Shown here piece by piece: positions 1 through 12,700 of a stretch of 64,000 nt of DNA (positions within the stretch are counted from its first letter, which is position 1; the number at the start of each line of letters is the position of its first letter). Origin of the DNA: Monarcha castaneiventris obscurior (Eukaryota; Chordata; Aves; Passeriformes; Monarchidae); assembly GCA_026261815.1 (NCBI GenBank), contig JAMPIT010000493.1, positions 8,201,501 to 8,265,500 on the forward strand. Direction: 5' to 3'. Position numbers and translations under genes: made by a program. The notes under the pieces were generated by a model that worked only from the letters and a program-made list of their open reading frames with translations, was not told where the DNA came from and made no database searches.

Positions 1-631
1 TTTTGTCAGAATCAAAGTTTTCCATGGGAAAAGACTGGGTTTTTGAGGATTTTTTTTTTTTTTTTTTTTTAACTGGAATTGTCAAATGAATTTTTTTGGT
101 TTTGGCTTTGGTTGAACAATTTACTGCACTGAAACTTAACTGCTGAGTTTTCAGTTGCAGCCCTTGTTGTCCCACAGGACAAAAGCTCTGGTCCCTGTTA
201 TCTCCCCATGCCTTTGTTCCCTGTCCAGACCCCATGAGCAGCCCGTGATCCCCACTCCAGCTGCATTTCTTGAAGGTGCCTGCTGGAGAAGGAGCAGATG
301 CTCCAGCTTGGACCAAAACAGGGCATCCCTCTTGGAGAGCTGCAGGACCCAGCCCTGCCCTGGGGGAGGAGGCTCTGGCAAAGAGCAACATCCCAAAACA
401 CCCAGCAAGACTTTTCTTTGCAAAACCTCTGCAGGTCTGAGCTGGGCTGAAGAAAAACCTTGGGCTTTGGCTGGAATCAGATGGGTGGTTTGAAGCACAT
501 TCACTGGAGAACGACGACTAAAAGAACAAAACCCACGAGCGGAGCAAACCTCACACTGTCCACTTCCAGTTCAAGGTACATGAGTTTAGAGAAACAGCCT
601 ATATCTAACTCCTGGTTTTAAAGGGAATGGT
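1..631. other. 3' flanking sequence, no gene seen
   Basis: Includes a 21-base T run (50-70) and then a moderately GC-rich stretch (about 160-480) open in several frames on both strands. No frame shows domain-like composition or homology I recognise. By mammalian gene order CACNG1 should lie further left, outside the window; no CACNG1 exon is visible here. Confidence 0.5.
50..70. repeat. T homopolymer, 21 bases
   Basis: Uninterrupted T run near the left edge of the window. Confidence 0.95.
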
Positions 632-882
632 TTTATTTAATTACAGTAAACACGGATGAGGACTTAGTTCTAACTATTAGTTTATTAACACAGTGGGAAA
701 CAAATAGTTCTGGGAAATTGCACTTGAAAAATACATTGACTATAATTAGATGTAAATTAATTAGCACTTAGTATGACACACTAATGAGACAGAAGGTTGG
801 TTTTTTTCATTGCAAACTTCTACTTCTATCATAGCTAATCAAAGTATTTTAATATTACGAAGTCTCAAAAAGTAGGAAATAA

Positions 883-888
883 TTTATT
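883..888 (-). terminator. Candidate CACNG4 polyadenylation signal (proximal AATAAA)
   Basis: The plus-strand TTTATT reads AATAAA in the direction of CACNG4 transcription, and it is the first perfect hexamer met after the stop codon. A T-rich stretch follows within about 20-30 bases. Backup hexamers lie at 681-686 and 632-637. The choice among them is inference. Confidence 0.35.
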
Positions 889-2083
889 GTTTGAAAGCAT
901 AAAGATTCTTGTAAAAAAAACCTTTCATCAAGAACTTTAATAATTTTAGAACCCTTTTATGTTGTCCTAGCCGAAAAGTAGATAAAAAAGTTTTCTTTTC
1001 TGCCTCCGTTTGAATTTTTTTTAAAAAGCTTGTGTAACATCTTTCTCCATAGTGTGTTGATACAGAAAGTAGCACAACATTTTCTACTTTTAAATCGTTC
1101 CCATCGCTCCATTCGCTTTAGCTCTCAGAGTTCAGAGGTTTGAAAAAAGGATCCCAGCAGAGTTTTAACCTGAATGGAAACTCTTAATGAGCAGGGATGA
1201 AGGCTCCAACCCACCTCTGCCAAAATAACGATGTGGCTCTGCCAGGCTGAGGGCCAGGCAGAGCTTAACAGTGACTAGGGGAAGACTCTCGCTTAAAATT
1301 GACAATTATGTCTTGGTTCTTGAAAGGAGAGAGGCTTGAGCAGGGTTTATCTGAGGGGAGAGGGGGTTCAACTTGCTTTTTGGGATGTTAAGGCAGCTCC
1401 TCCGGGATTTCCCTGGAGGACTTGGTTCCACTAGCTGAAAGCCTCGTATCCAAACCACCACTGAGTCTCTGGCCCTGGGGCCATCATAGGATAAATTAAG
1501 ACTAAAGAGGTTTTAACAGTTTGGCTGAGATCTCCCACTACCAGTGACCCAAACTTTCCAAATTATGGATTTTTTCTTGTCACCACTTGTCTAGTCTTGT
1601 GCTAGCAAAGATTTTCTGGGCAAAGATGAAGGGGATATTCAAAGGAATTTACAGGAATTAGATGCTCCTCTCTCACTGCATCTAATTCATCTGGGGGAAT
1701 CAGGGAACCTCATTCTCATATGGCTTGGTCGAGTGGTCACTAAAATCAGCATGAGTACTATTCAATTAAATTACCTTTGAGTCAGGCCCTCGAGCTTTGA
1801 GATCCAAGCCTAAGTGTAAAAACTGAAAGCAGGAATTTATAAGAAAAAAAATAATATTTCAGACTCTTTTAGAAACATACAGAAGCAAAGGGTACAAATT
1901 AGTTCCCTCCTTACGTGATGCATAGAGTTTGCTGTGGGCTCTCTGCACGTAAGTAGAGGCATCATTACAAAATAAATTAAATTAGGTCGAACCACCATTT
2001 CCATCTAAAAGCAACTATACCTTGCACCATGCGGCACTTAATTCATAATAAAAAGAGTTTAATAAATATCTCATAAACTGTGA

Positions 2084-2143
2084 TTTTTTTTTTGTTTTGT
2101 TTTGTTTTGTTTTGTTTTGTTTTGTTTTGTTTTGTTCTGTTTT
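2084..2143. repeat. GTTTT pentanucleotide microsatellite
   Basis: A T run is followed by about ten GTTTT units, one with GTTCT, from 2094. On the CACNG4 strand it reads AAAAC and lies in the inferred 3' untranslated region. Confidence 0.95.
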
Positions 2144-2700
2144 AAAAAATACAAAGTTGTCATCTGCTCTGTTAACGCTCGGCTCCCATTGCTGCGGGAA
2201 TTTCGCCAGTCCAGGCGCGTGAGCTTCTCATTTTCTGACGCACGTTGCTCGGAGATCTTCGTTTGCAGTAGCGTTAGTGTTGCACTTGTGAAGCAGGAAG
2301 GGAACAGGAATGTGGTGGCAGGGGAGTGGCTGCTCCTCAGCCCTGCTCCTTGCCTCGCTCTAGGAAGTCTCTAGGGGCTCCTGACAGCCAGCACTCAGCA
2401 CCTTGCCAGATCAGGCACTAGGGCTCGTCGAAATGAGAATTCAAGTTTTCTAAACGTTAGGCAAGAAATGATGTTTGCAACTATGCTCAAGTCCCACCTG
2501 CTTTAATCTTTTCCCTTTCCAGGTGTTTCAAGACGCACCCACCCTCTGCTGCTCGGCCTGCATTGCCCCAAGGGATGCCTTACCCCAGGAATGGGAGACC
2601 CCCTTCCCACCCCATCGGGGAGTCTGTAATGCTCAGTACGTGGGTGCTCTACGGTTTCAGTGGCACAGGTCAGTTTTAGAAAGTGTTGCCTTCAAAAATA

Positions 2701-2736
2701 TTTCCTTTTTTTTTCTTTTTTTTTTTCTTTTTTTTT
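2701..2736. repeat. T-rich tract with spaced C
   Basis: Runs of 7-11 T separated by single C; on the CACNG4 strand it is A/G-rich. It lies in the inferred 3' untranslated region. Confidence 0.9.
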
Positions 2737-3192
2737 GAAAGAGGCAAAGCTTACGCTGTGTCAAAGGAAAGTGGCTCACTTGATGAGTAGTTCATATTCA
2801 TCCTTGGGCTTGGTTATAAATTATATTTGCAAGTTTGTATTAAGGGATCTCAGTATTAGAAAAAAAAAGTTGTACGACAATTTTTCTGTAATCCTTTAAA
2901 ACACACTGGTGGCCAGTCCTTTGCAGTTTCTCCAAGACTGTGTACACACTACAAAAGTGCAGGAACATGAACTGCCTTCATCTTGTGACACCAAGAACGG
3001 AAATAAACAAACTCCAATTAGCTTCAAAAAAAGCTACGAGCGTGTAAATATCTTTATGTTGGTCCAGAGGATCTCCACTTGCTACCTCAACACATGCCAC
3101 AATTAAAGAGGTGAGAGGGTATTTTAACATCGCTCCTGACAGATCCATTCTGTTTGGACATCTCTTCAAAAAGCACGAGGAAGGAAGGTGCT

Positions 3193-3731
3193 TCAAACAG
3201 GCGTCGTTCTCCTGTTGACCATGTTCACGTGGAGTCCTTCCTTAAATTCCTTCTGGAGGAAGTTGTGGACCTGCAGGAAACTGGCTTCTTGGTCTGCGTT
3301 GTAGCTGGCAGCCGTGGTAACCTTCAAAGGCTCCCTGGAAAGGGTGTACATGGAAATTTCATTCATGGGGATGGTGCCTGCTATCTTCATGCCAACTGGA
3401 GAAATGTCCCTGGATGGAGAAGGCTCCGTGGATCGGGAGCTGGATCTGGACCTCCGCCTCCTGTACCTATAGCTTGGCATCCTGGCATAAGGAGAACTGG
3501 AAGAAGTCTTAAGGAATTCCCTCTTGGTCTTAAACCTCAGCTCTTTGTTCTTCTCAATGTAAATGTTCACAGCCAGAACACCTATGGTTTCGGCCACAAT
3601 AAAAGACAAGGCTCCAAAATAAAAAGACCAACCATAGTTGTAATGGTTCTTTTTGTCCTCATCTCTCTTGTCACTTGGGTCACCTGCATTGCTCGATATG
3701 TAGACAATGATCCCTATGATATTACTTAGAC
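3193..3731 (-). CDS. CACNG4: CACNG4 coding exon 4 (terminal coding exon)
   Basis: Codes the end of G150 through V328 and stops at TGA (3195-3193). The acceptor tract is TTTTTCTTCCTCCAG. The exon finishes TM3 (to about 161), gives the extracellular segment [20 protein letters not shown], then TM4 (about 184-207) and the whole cytoplasmic tail. The tail has the basic run [13 protein letters not shown] (238-250), which in this family is the CaMKII/PKC-phosphorylated membrane-binding region. It ends RRTTPV, a class I PDZ ligand expected to bind PSD-95-type scaffolds. The tail is intact and of family length. Confidence 0.96.
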
Positions 3732-6700
3732 CTGGAGGAAGAAAAACATAAATCAGTGGTTATGTGGCTGGGGAGATAAAATTCAAGCCACGTTACTTTC
3801 TGGACCTGAATGGTTCTAATACTGGGACAAAGAAATTTTATTCTATTTATTTACTCTTACATTTACCTCAAGGTTTCATTTATTCCTGAAAAACAACCAA
3901 TAGATCAACATATGGGTCAGTTGTGCTCACATGGATCCCAAAATACTCAGCAGGACTTTTTCCCATCTCTTTACTGCCACAGTGGGAAAGAAGAAGCTTG
4001 CTAGTATTGTTAGTGGGATTCTAACATCCAGAAGAATGATAAAAATACATTTGGAGCTCAGGGCTATGGCTGTTCACCTTGATCAAGATAAGTTCTCTTC
4101 CACCTTGCTGAATTTTCATCTAAATGCAGCATGCTTAATCCAGGCTTCAGGGAGAGGTATTAACAATGGGGCTGACTCTCTCAGATGTTTCTAGTGTGAA
4201 AAATAGGTTCACCTATCAGAAGTGAATGTTTTCTGCCTTCATATTAAAAAAAAAAAGGCCCTAGGTATAAGAGATGCCTGATTCATCTAATGTTTAATGC
4301 ATTTTAAATAGTGTAAAACATGCTTGTTACTGAATTTCACTTCCTTCTGCAGGAAAACCAAGAGCTTTTCTAGAATATACTTATTGTAGGGCTTCAAGAG
4401 CATAATTTTGTCTTGAGAAATTTGCCTGGTGTGGTATTGTTAATGCCCTCAGTCCAGGAAAGGGGTGCAGGGAAAGCACTGGCAAGGAGCTTTTCCACAG
4501 TCTTTTCCAGTTGAAAAAGGCAGGACTTCTTAAGAACACAATTTAAACAGAACATACCTGCTGCAACAAAGAGAATCCCAGCGCTGAGAATAATGTTGTT
4601 TTTGCTGTTGTAAATCCTTCCTGCTCCGACACAGAGTCCTCCCAGCAACAGCAAAATTGTGCTTAGGATGGGGAACACGCTGGAGGCACGGACGATGCCT
4701 GGAGGGAGACAGGTAGGAAAGGAAGAGAGACAGTAATCATTTCCAATGCCTCCTCGGGTGCAAGTGTGGAGATTAGAGTCTCAAACCCCCTGCTTTTTCC
4801 TAAAATCTTTAAGAAGAACGATTTAATAGAACCAGAGAATTGTTAAGGTTGAAAAAGACCTTTCAGATCATCAAATCCAACTGTGGAACCAGCACCTCCA
4901 CCATGCTTAGCATTAAACCATGTCCTTGAGTGCCACATCCACATGTTTTTTGAACATGGTCAGGGATGCCTATTCCAGTGCTTTATAGCCCTTTCAGTGA
5001 AGAAATTTTCCCTAATCTTATTTTTTCTTAAATTCCTTTTTGCTAGAATTATCACTGATTCTGCATTTGTTTTTGGGATGACGACGCCATGAGGTGGTCA
5101 ATGTGACAGAGACTCTCAACTGAGTGGCTTCAATCTTTTGAGCTTTCTCCCAGGAAATCCAGCGTTATTGGCATTTTCTGATGCCACCGGGTGCAGAATA
5201 TTTCTGGCAAAGCATCAGGTAAGTGGCAGTAAGACCCAGCATCACGCAGGGAGCGGCAGTGAAAAATTCATGAGCTGGCTATGAACCCTACAACGTTTGG
5301 GACAGCTGGAGCAGACGGATCTGTTCCATGGTGCACACAAGGTGAGCAAATTACAGCTCTTGAAGTCAGCAGCATCCATGTTGCCAGCAAGCACAGCTAA
5401 TAACCCCTTTTTCTTCTGCTGGATATTAAGGACATCGAAACCTTTCAGATTTCTATGGAAGGAATTTTAACAAGTGTGTCTTAGATGTTTGTGTTTAGTT
5501 TCCTGACAGCAAAATAGTCATTAAAAATTCTGTATGCTCCAGTCCATTCACCAGCATGGGCTATAAAATCCCCCACAAAAATATTAAAACACCACTTCAA
5601 GCCAGCTTTCAAAGTCGGGTCACAACAAGACAGAGTAGCAATCGACAGGGAAGCGGCAAGGAAGGAACAAAAGGGCTGAGAAAAAATAAACAAGCATGAG
5701 AAGAGAGATGTCTGTATTGTAAAAACCAAAGGGGTAAAAGCTGGCATGGTTCCTGAAAGGCAGAGTGAGGAACCGAGTTTTAATGTTCTAGAGAGAGGAT
5801 TTTTTTTTTGAAGAAGGGGAGATAAGGTGCTGAATACTGCTGCGGAAAACAGGATCACCGTGACGCTGGGGAAAGGCGGGGGCACGGAGGGGAGCCCTGG
5901 CAGGGCGAGGGGTGCCAGGCTGGGGGCATCCCAAGGCGAGTGACAGTCAGGGGCTGCTGTCACGGTGGCATGGAAATCCCACAGCAGACTGGGAGGCCAC
6001 GGGCACCCCGGGGCTGAGCGAGCAGAGAGGAGAAAAGGCCATGTGGGCCGCTGCGGTGCCGTGAGCGCCGCGCTCTCTCCGGGTGCATCCTCCTGGCTGC
6101 CACGCACAGACGGGCAGATGTTACAGCTGCTGCCTTCGCATTTTGCTGTCCATGGCCGTGGCGCTCCCGACTCAGTGAATCGCCTCCTGACGATTCCGCT
6201 GGTGGCTGGTGGCAGAGCTCCCGGTGGCTGCGGGAGGGACGGGGTTTGGGGTGCCCCAGCAGCAGCGCTGTGTGTGCCCCGCACGGCCCCGGAGCCCGGC
6301 CCGGGCCTTGGAGCGAGGCTGCGGAACCAAACCCAAAAACACAGTCCCTGCCTGGGAAGCTTCTGCCGGTACCGATCTGCAGCAGCGAGAAAAACCCATC
6401 CCTTCCCGAAGTGGCAGCGTCGCTGCACGTGTCCTTCACAGATGGGGCATTTTCCAGCCGGATCTGAACCCGGTCCAGGCGGGTGCATTGCTATTCAGAC
6501 AGCGTCTTGCAGGAACTGCCAAATCCAAGTGATGCGGGTGGGTGTAAGGTCTCTGGTCAAAGCCTGCTGAGAGGTGAGAGCCTGTTCCCTTGTCCTGGGC
6601 GTACCCCCACGTGTGTGGTATGAATTCACAGCACTTTGGCTTTTGGGTCAGTTTTTACAGTCAATTATTAGAAAAAGATTCGAAGTCAGTCTCTGCTGCT

Positions 6701-9700
6701 GGACAGTAAGGCACCCCAAATCTCTGTCTGTCTGTCTGTGCCCTGGCTAAAGGCTGGCTGACCCACCCTTTCTGGATGCTGTTTCCTGTACTTGATGGTC
6801 ATGCTGTTTATAATGATTCCAGTTAAATCAAAGAGCTTTCCCAAAATGCTTCGGTGATATCCAAAGGATATCCAGAAGGAGCTTGTCAGACATGCCAAAT
6901 GTAGGGGGTGGGTTGTTCTATTTGTACTAATAATCTCCAGAGATAATTTTTCTATACTAGGTAATTAATGCGAAGAGAAACAAAACACACAGTGTTCTCT
7001 TCCTGAAAAACTCCACAGTATTATTTTTTCTCACAATGTGTACTTTTAGCTCTGAAGTTTCAAAGGAAGCTCATGAGTTACCACGTAGAATTTACATATG
7101 TCTCCTGATACTGGTAATAAAATGACAGCACATCAAAAAACATTAAGGCAATCTGGTTTTTGCTTTCTGCCTGGCTTTTTCTCCCCCCTTGTTTACCGTC
7201 CTGTCGGTTTGCATCGCCTGCTGTGCTCCGCTATGTGTGGTGACACCTCCTTCGGTGGAGCCGCGGCGCTGCTCCTCCCCATGGGGCTGCAAACCCTGCT
7301 CGGCTCGGGTTTTTTATCTCCAGAAAGGCAAGAGCCGAGGGAATGGCTTTGAAAAGAGGAGGCTCTAACATGCAGGGAAGGAGGGCACCAAAGTGTAGAG
7401 ATGCCCCTGAAACGGGGTGCCCCTGCTCAGAGCAGCAGAGCCCCGACATCCCCAGCGCACAGTGAGGATGAGATCGCCCTTCTGCAAAGGGAGAGGTGCT
7501 TGTGCTTCCTGTGATGCTGGATGGGAGCAGCTCGGGTTTTGTGTGCCCAAAGGAATGCGGGAGACGAGGGAAGCAGGAGACGAGGGAAGTCGGGGCACGG
7601 TTGCCGCTGGGGATGCGGCAGCAGCCCGGGGACGGCGCGGGCTCTCCGTGCTGGCAGTGGGACATCTGCTGCTCGCTGGGGCCCTGCACCGGCGTGTGAG
7701 GGGGATTTTTTTAGACACACAGATTGGCGTGTGTTGCCACGGGGAAGGTTCAATAGGAAGGGTCTTGTTCGAGCTCCTCTGCACGTGTCAGTTGTCACCG
7801 CGCTGTCGTTCGCTTGGTTTGCAGGGAGCAGCTTGAACACCAAAGGGCAAAATCCAAACTCCTGCCTCTACCCACACCCTGGACCAAAGTCTCCTAAAAG
7901 CAGTCGTTTTTGTTACTAATTTCCATGGGGTTTTGAACCAGGGCTCGATCCTGCTAGCACTGCAATATTTGCATTTCTCTGAAGCCCAAATTAAATTGGG
8001 GACTGTGGAAGTGGCTGAGACCCCTCACGCTGCTCTTTCAGGAGCACGAAATACGTGAGTGTTGGTGCCTTTGTCTAAGGCAGGCAAGAAAAATAAGGAT
8101 TAATCCCAACATGTCCCTCTGAGAAACTGTGCCAAGAAATGGCCAGAAATAGTGGAGAATGATATGGAGCCAGTAGACTGCAAAGGCGATGCAGAGGGCA
8201 AAAACAGGACGGAAGCTCTCACGTCCCTTTGAAACAGGATGCAAATATCCTCCTGTCTTAGACAATGATTTGGTCCCTATTACATATAGGTATGAGCTCA
8301 TCTCCTCTGGATTTAGACATGTAACCTTTCAGTAATCTCTAAATCAACTGTATGCATGGGAAACTGCAGTTCTTCTTATGAAAGTTAAAGCCAAGGAGCC
8401 TTGTCTCCGTGCAGACTCTGTGAAGGGAGCTCTGCTCTGCGGGGGAGACACCGGAGACTGATTCTGCAGAAGACATAAAGGGTTGGACCAACTTGTTTTT
8501 AAGATCTGTACTTAGTCACTTTTGCAAACAGCTTTTAGGAACACCCGTCACAAGCACACTTACAAACAATTTACCAGTCTCATGTCTTAACGCAGAGCTG
8601 GAGACCGTTTTTCCCAGTTCTCACTTTTCTCCATATAAAGAAGGCAAAATGTGCTTTTATCAAGATGCTACTTAATTCCTCTTTCCTTTTACTAATGATG
8701 TTTGTTTCCTAAAGCTGACTTGGCATCAATTTAACATTAGTTCCAAGGCTTTGTATGAAAGATAAATGCAGCTGTGCTCACACTCCGCCTGAGCTCTGAA
8801 ATCGTGTCACCCGGGTGCTATGACTGATCTAAATTGACAAGAGCAAAGAGGAAAAAAACATCTGGGCTTTCTGGTGAGGCAAACTTTTCGGAGATTTTTT
8901 TCCTTCTTAATGTCTTAGCAACTAGAAGTTGTTGCCCAGAAGTGAGCAGAAGGGCAGAGTGGTTCTCTTAAGTGGTGTTTCAGGTAATTAATATTGTAAT
9001 TGAGGAGTTCTCTGCCTTGCCAGCGGCGTTGTTCTCCGCTCCCTGATTTCCCAACACCTTGTGAGCTGCAGTTCCTCTCCCTGGTAAAGGGCACTGCTTT
9101 CAGCTTGGCTGCTCAGCTCTTTTGTTTGAAGGAACAACAAGGTGAGGAGTCCTCTGGGGAAGGGGAACCCAACTTCAGCTTTGCAGGTTTCATGGTTGGG
9201 TTCCAGGAAGAGGTGAAACAATTGCCCTTGTTTCAAGCACCAGGTCAGTGGATGAAATCCCTTCTGGAGGGAATTACATGCCAGCATGGAGCAGCAGTGG
9301 CTGGCTGGCCAGGCAGGGAAGCCACAGCCCCTGTTCACGCTGGGATTTTGCTGTTAGCTGCAGAAATTTCACCTTCCTTCCTACAGTGCAGTAATTTCAC
9401 TGCAGGGGAAGGTGGCTCAGCAGCTGTTAAAGGCTGAGGCTTGAGTAAGGGTTGGGTTTAAGCATTAGGTAAATCTTCCTAATGGGCTGGAACCCACTCC
9501 TCAAACCTGGTTTTTTCCACTAACCCTATCAATACTCCCTCTGTAAAATATCCTTGCCAATCTGGGCACGATAGCTGTAGTTTTCATTCAAAAATTTGCC
9601 ATGTGATGTTTAGAGAATGGACACCAAAATCATGAGCATTCCCCTGGCTGAAACAAACCCTTGGAAAAAATCCTTGAAACCCCATGGCAAGAGGGGTGGA

Positions 9701-12700
9701 ACTAGATGGTCTTCAAGGTCCCTTCCAACACAAACCATTCCATGAATCAATGACTCTATGAAACTGGGGTCCCTGAGGGTGAGGGTTGTGTCAGCTGCAG
9801 CATGAACTGGACATGTGCCACCACTGGGCTGTGCAACCCAGTTTGGGGTCAGGCAGTGAGTAAAACTGGGGTTGCTCTCTACAGAACAGACACCCAGGGA
9901 AGGCTCTCTGGCCACATCTGTGGGTTAGGTATCACTGTCACTTACGGAGAAGGTATTCGGAGCTGTCGTGGTCGTAGTCATTGTCTTCAGGGAAGTGGTT
10001 GATTCGGAAACAATGTCCTTTGTAGATTCCTAAATGAAAACAAAGCAAACAGAGCCCATAAAGAACAGAACCAGGTAAATGTGCTTTTTCTAACCTGTCA
10101 AGAAACCATCTCTAAAGTAATGAATTTTGGGCAGATTGGGCTGAAGGAAGGGACAGCCAGGATTCCTGGGCTCTTTCCTTCAGCCACTTACATCGTTCTC
10201 TTGAGTTTTTTAATCTCTAAGTGCTTCACTTTATCAGTGCCGTGCTTATCTTACAAGCATACTGAGTTTGCAAAGCTTCTTTTTGTTCCTAGAGTGGCTG
10301 TCATGCTGGGTCCCTGCCCCATGGCTGGGGCTCCAAGTGTCAATCTCACTCCCATCATCCTTCCCATCTCATCCCAGTGAAGTGCAGCCTTCCCTTATCA
10401 GAGCTGGTAAATGCTGAATTGTCTGAGGCCTCTTCAATTACTCTCTAGGCTGCAAAAACAAGTCCATAAATCTCTTCCTGCTGCAGTTCAAGTCCATATG
10501 TCCCACTCAAGGTTGGCTCAGCTTTTAATGGCATATTTGTTTAGTTAACTGGGAGCCTGTGCAGTAAGTCAGGGCACAATGTGCACTCCTGATACTTGGA
10601 GGGACAAAGCTGGAGCTGGCCAGATGAACCCCTTGCTCGACTGGACACCTCAGCACTTTGTCCACGTAGGTAAAGCTTTCTGTGAGCATTTTGTGTTCTT
10701 TCCCATCACAGTTATCCATAGTCTGAGCTGGAGTTGGGTCGCTGTGGCACAGGGAGCTACATGGGGACCTCTCCCGAGAGAGCTTCCTGCAGGAGTGAGC
10801 CCTGAGCTGTGACTGTGCTGTGGTGCTTTCATTATTCATTAACCAGCGCTCTCCTGCTCGGGAACACATCACCCAGGCTGAGTTATCCCTGCACAGGAGC
10901 CTCGGTGCTTACAGCTTGAGCTGGCAGAAGGATTTAAAACCCATCAGTTAATACTACTTTAACAGAAGCACAGCTGCAGTCTGTAGGATATAAATGTGGA
11001 TTTATTTCACTACCTATTACCAATGATTACAAAGATCTCAAAAGAATTACTAATCCGGAGGATTTAAATTGCACCCTGTGAGTGTCAACCGCAGGTTTGC
11101 TACTACAGCGCATTTAATTCTTCCAGTAAATGATGTATCGGCTCTAATTGCAGCAGCAGCTCAGGCTTTCTCTGCACAGCACTTCAAAGGCTGGGAGCAA
11201 CATGGAAGTGGCTCATGTCACATCTGGAAGTGCCACACCTGTCCTGGCTGCCAGGTGGGGAGAGCACTTCAGCTGGGACTGCTCCTGCTGAGCCTGTGCC
11301 TGAGCATCCCTGTGCTGGCCATCACAGGGTCTGCTGCTCCTGATGGCTCTCGGGCAAGGCAATCCAAACCCCAGGTTTTAAAGATGCCAGTGCTTATTTT
11401 CATGGCAGTTCACGCAATGAAACTGAATCATTCCCAGCATTACAGAGCCTCTGAGACTGGATGGTCATTTCATTGAGTCTCTCCATTAAGCCGTGCAATT
11501 TACAGGAAATACATTCAGAGTGTGATTTTTATCCTCTCTATTTATTAAGAAAAAAAATCTAAATAATCTTCCCATCCTAATTTCCTGTGGAAATAGGCTT
11601 TTCAATGACTGAGCTTGTGTGTGTATGGGTGGGGCCATCTCTCAGTCTGTACACGCTTCTCTGTCTGTAGGTATTCTGTGTCCTTCTCACACTGACAGAA
11701 GACAGGATTAGATGGGATATTAGGAGGAAATTCCTCCCTGTAAGGGTGCTTGCCCAGAGAAGCTGTGGCTGCCCCATCCCTGGCAGTGTCCAAGGCCAGG
11801 TTGGATGGGGCTTGGAGCAGCCTGGGCTAGTGGAAGGTCCCTACCATGGCAGGGGTGGGATGAGATGGGCTTTAAGATCCCTTTCAACCCAAACCATTCC
11901 ATGATCCTATGATTCTCCAATAAATGTTAAGGTAATTGGTTGAATTTATCCAGAGCTGATAAAAAAGTAGAAGTGTCCCAGGTCACCGAGCTCCCTGTGC
12001 AGACAGGGAGATGCCTGAAGGAGAGAGCTCTGTGCACCCACCACAGGCTCCTTTTGCACGTTCACAGAGTGTGGAGATGGCAGCAGCCCAAACAAACACC
12101 TCGGTTCCAGAAACTCACTTAACAGACGACAATTCTGCAAGACTGAAACGTTCCCCAAGCCTCTTGTGTTGCAGCACTGATGGACTGATGGAGGGGTTTG
12201 GGCTCTGTAAAACGGCCCAACATAATTAAACTGCTGAGTGAAATGGGCCCCTCAGCAGAACTTTCACAGAGGCCATGAAGCCATTCCTTCCACTGCAGGG
12301 CTGGGATGCACCAGCAGGACAGCAGTGATGAGACCTTCATTTCCTGGCTCTTGTATTTAGAGCCTCTCACATGAAAGAGCATTAGCAAGACTAGCAGAGG
12401 CAAAAAACAGGATAACCACACCTCCCCACCCCCCAAAAAAAAAAAAATCTGATGAGTTTGAGAGTTCATTTTTTAGTTTCAGTTTTTAGGACTACTGGGA
12501 TTGGTCATTATTTATTGGTCATTATTTATCTGGCTAAAATATAGAAATAGCAAATGACTGTGAAATTTGGATTTGTATCAATGCCTAGGAATCCAAAATA
12601 TTCTCCCCAGTATTTTTGATGTAGTTCAGACCAGAGATACTGGTTCAGGGTCCTAATGTCTGTGGTGTTTGATAGCTGGTAACAGCAGCAGACTGGATAA

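Larger units (their letters stand above)
632..3192 (-). other. CACNG4: CACNG4 3' untranslated region (extent inferred)
   Basis: Sequence after the CACNG4 stop, read on the minus strand. It is AT-rich with no plausible further coding exon. It contains an AAAAC pentanucleotide tract (GTTTT on the plus strand, 2094-2143) and a pyrimidine-rich tract at 2701-2736. The first canonical AATAAA on the minus strand is at 888-883, with further copies at 686-681 and 637-632. An ATTAAA variant occurs near 2062-2057. A 3'UTR of about 2.3-2.6 kb is therefore plausible, but the true end cannot be fixed without transcript data. Confidence 0.5.
4699..9945 (-). other. CACNG4: CACNG4 intron 2
   Basis: A 5,247-base phase-1 intron with donor GTAAGT at 9945 and acceptor AG at 4700-4699. 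It holds CR1 fragments (4825-5050, 9690-9763), a CpG-rich patch at about 5860-6480 overlapping the longest open frame in the window, a second CpG-rich patch at about 7180-7690, and a short TGTC repeat at 6723-6740. The remainder is unremarkable AT-rich intronic sequence. Confidence 0.9.

Noticed and set aside
3154..3729. Plus-strand frame of 191 codons
   Set aside because: It is the antisense shadow of CACNG4 exon 4.
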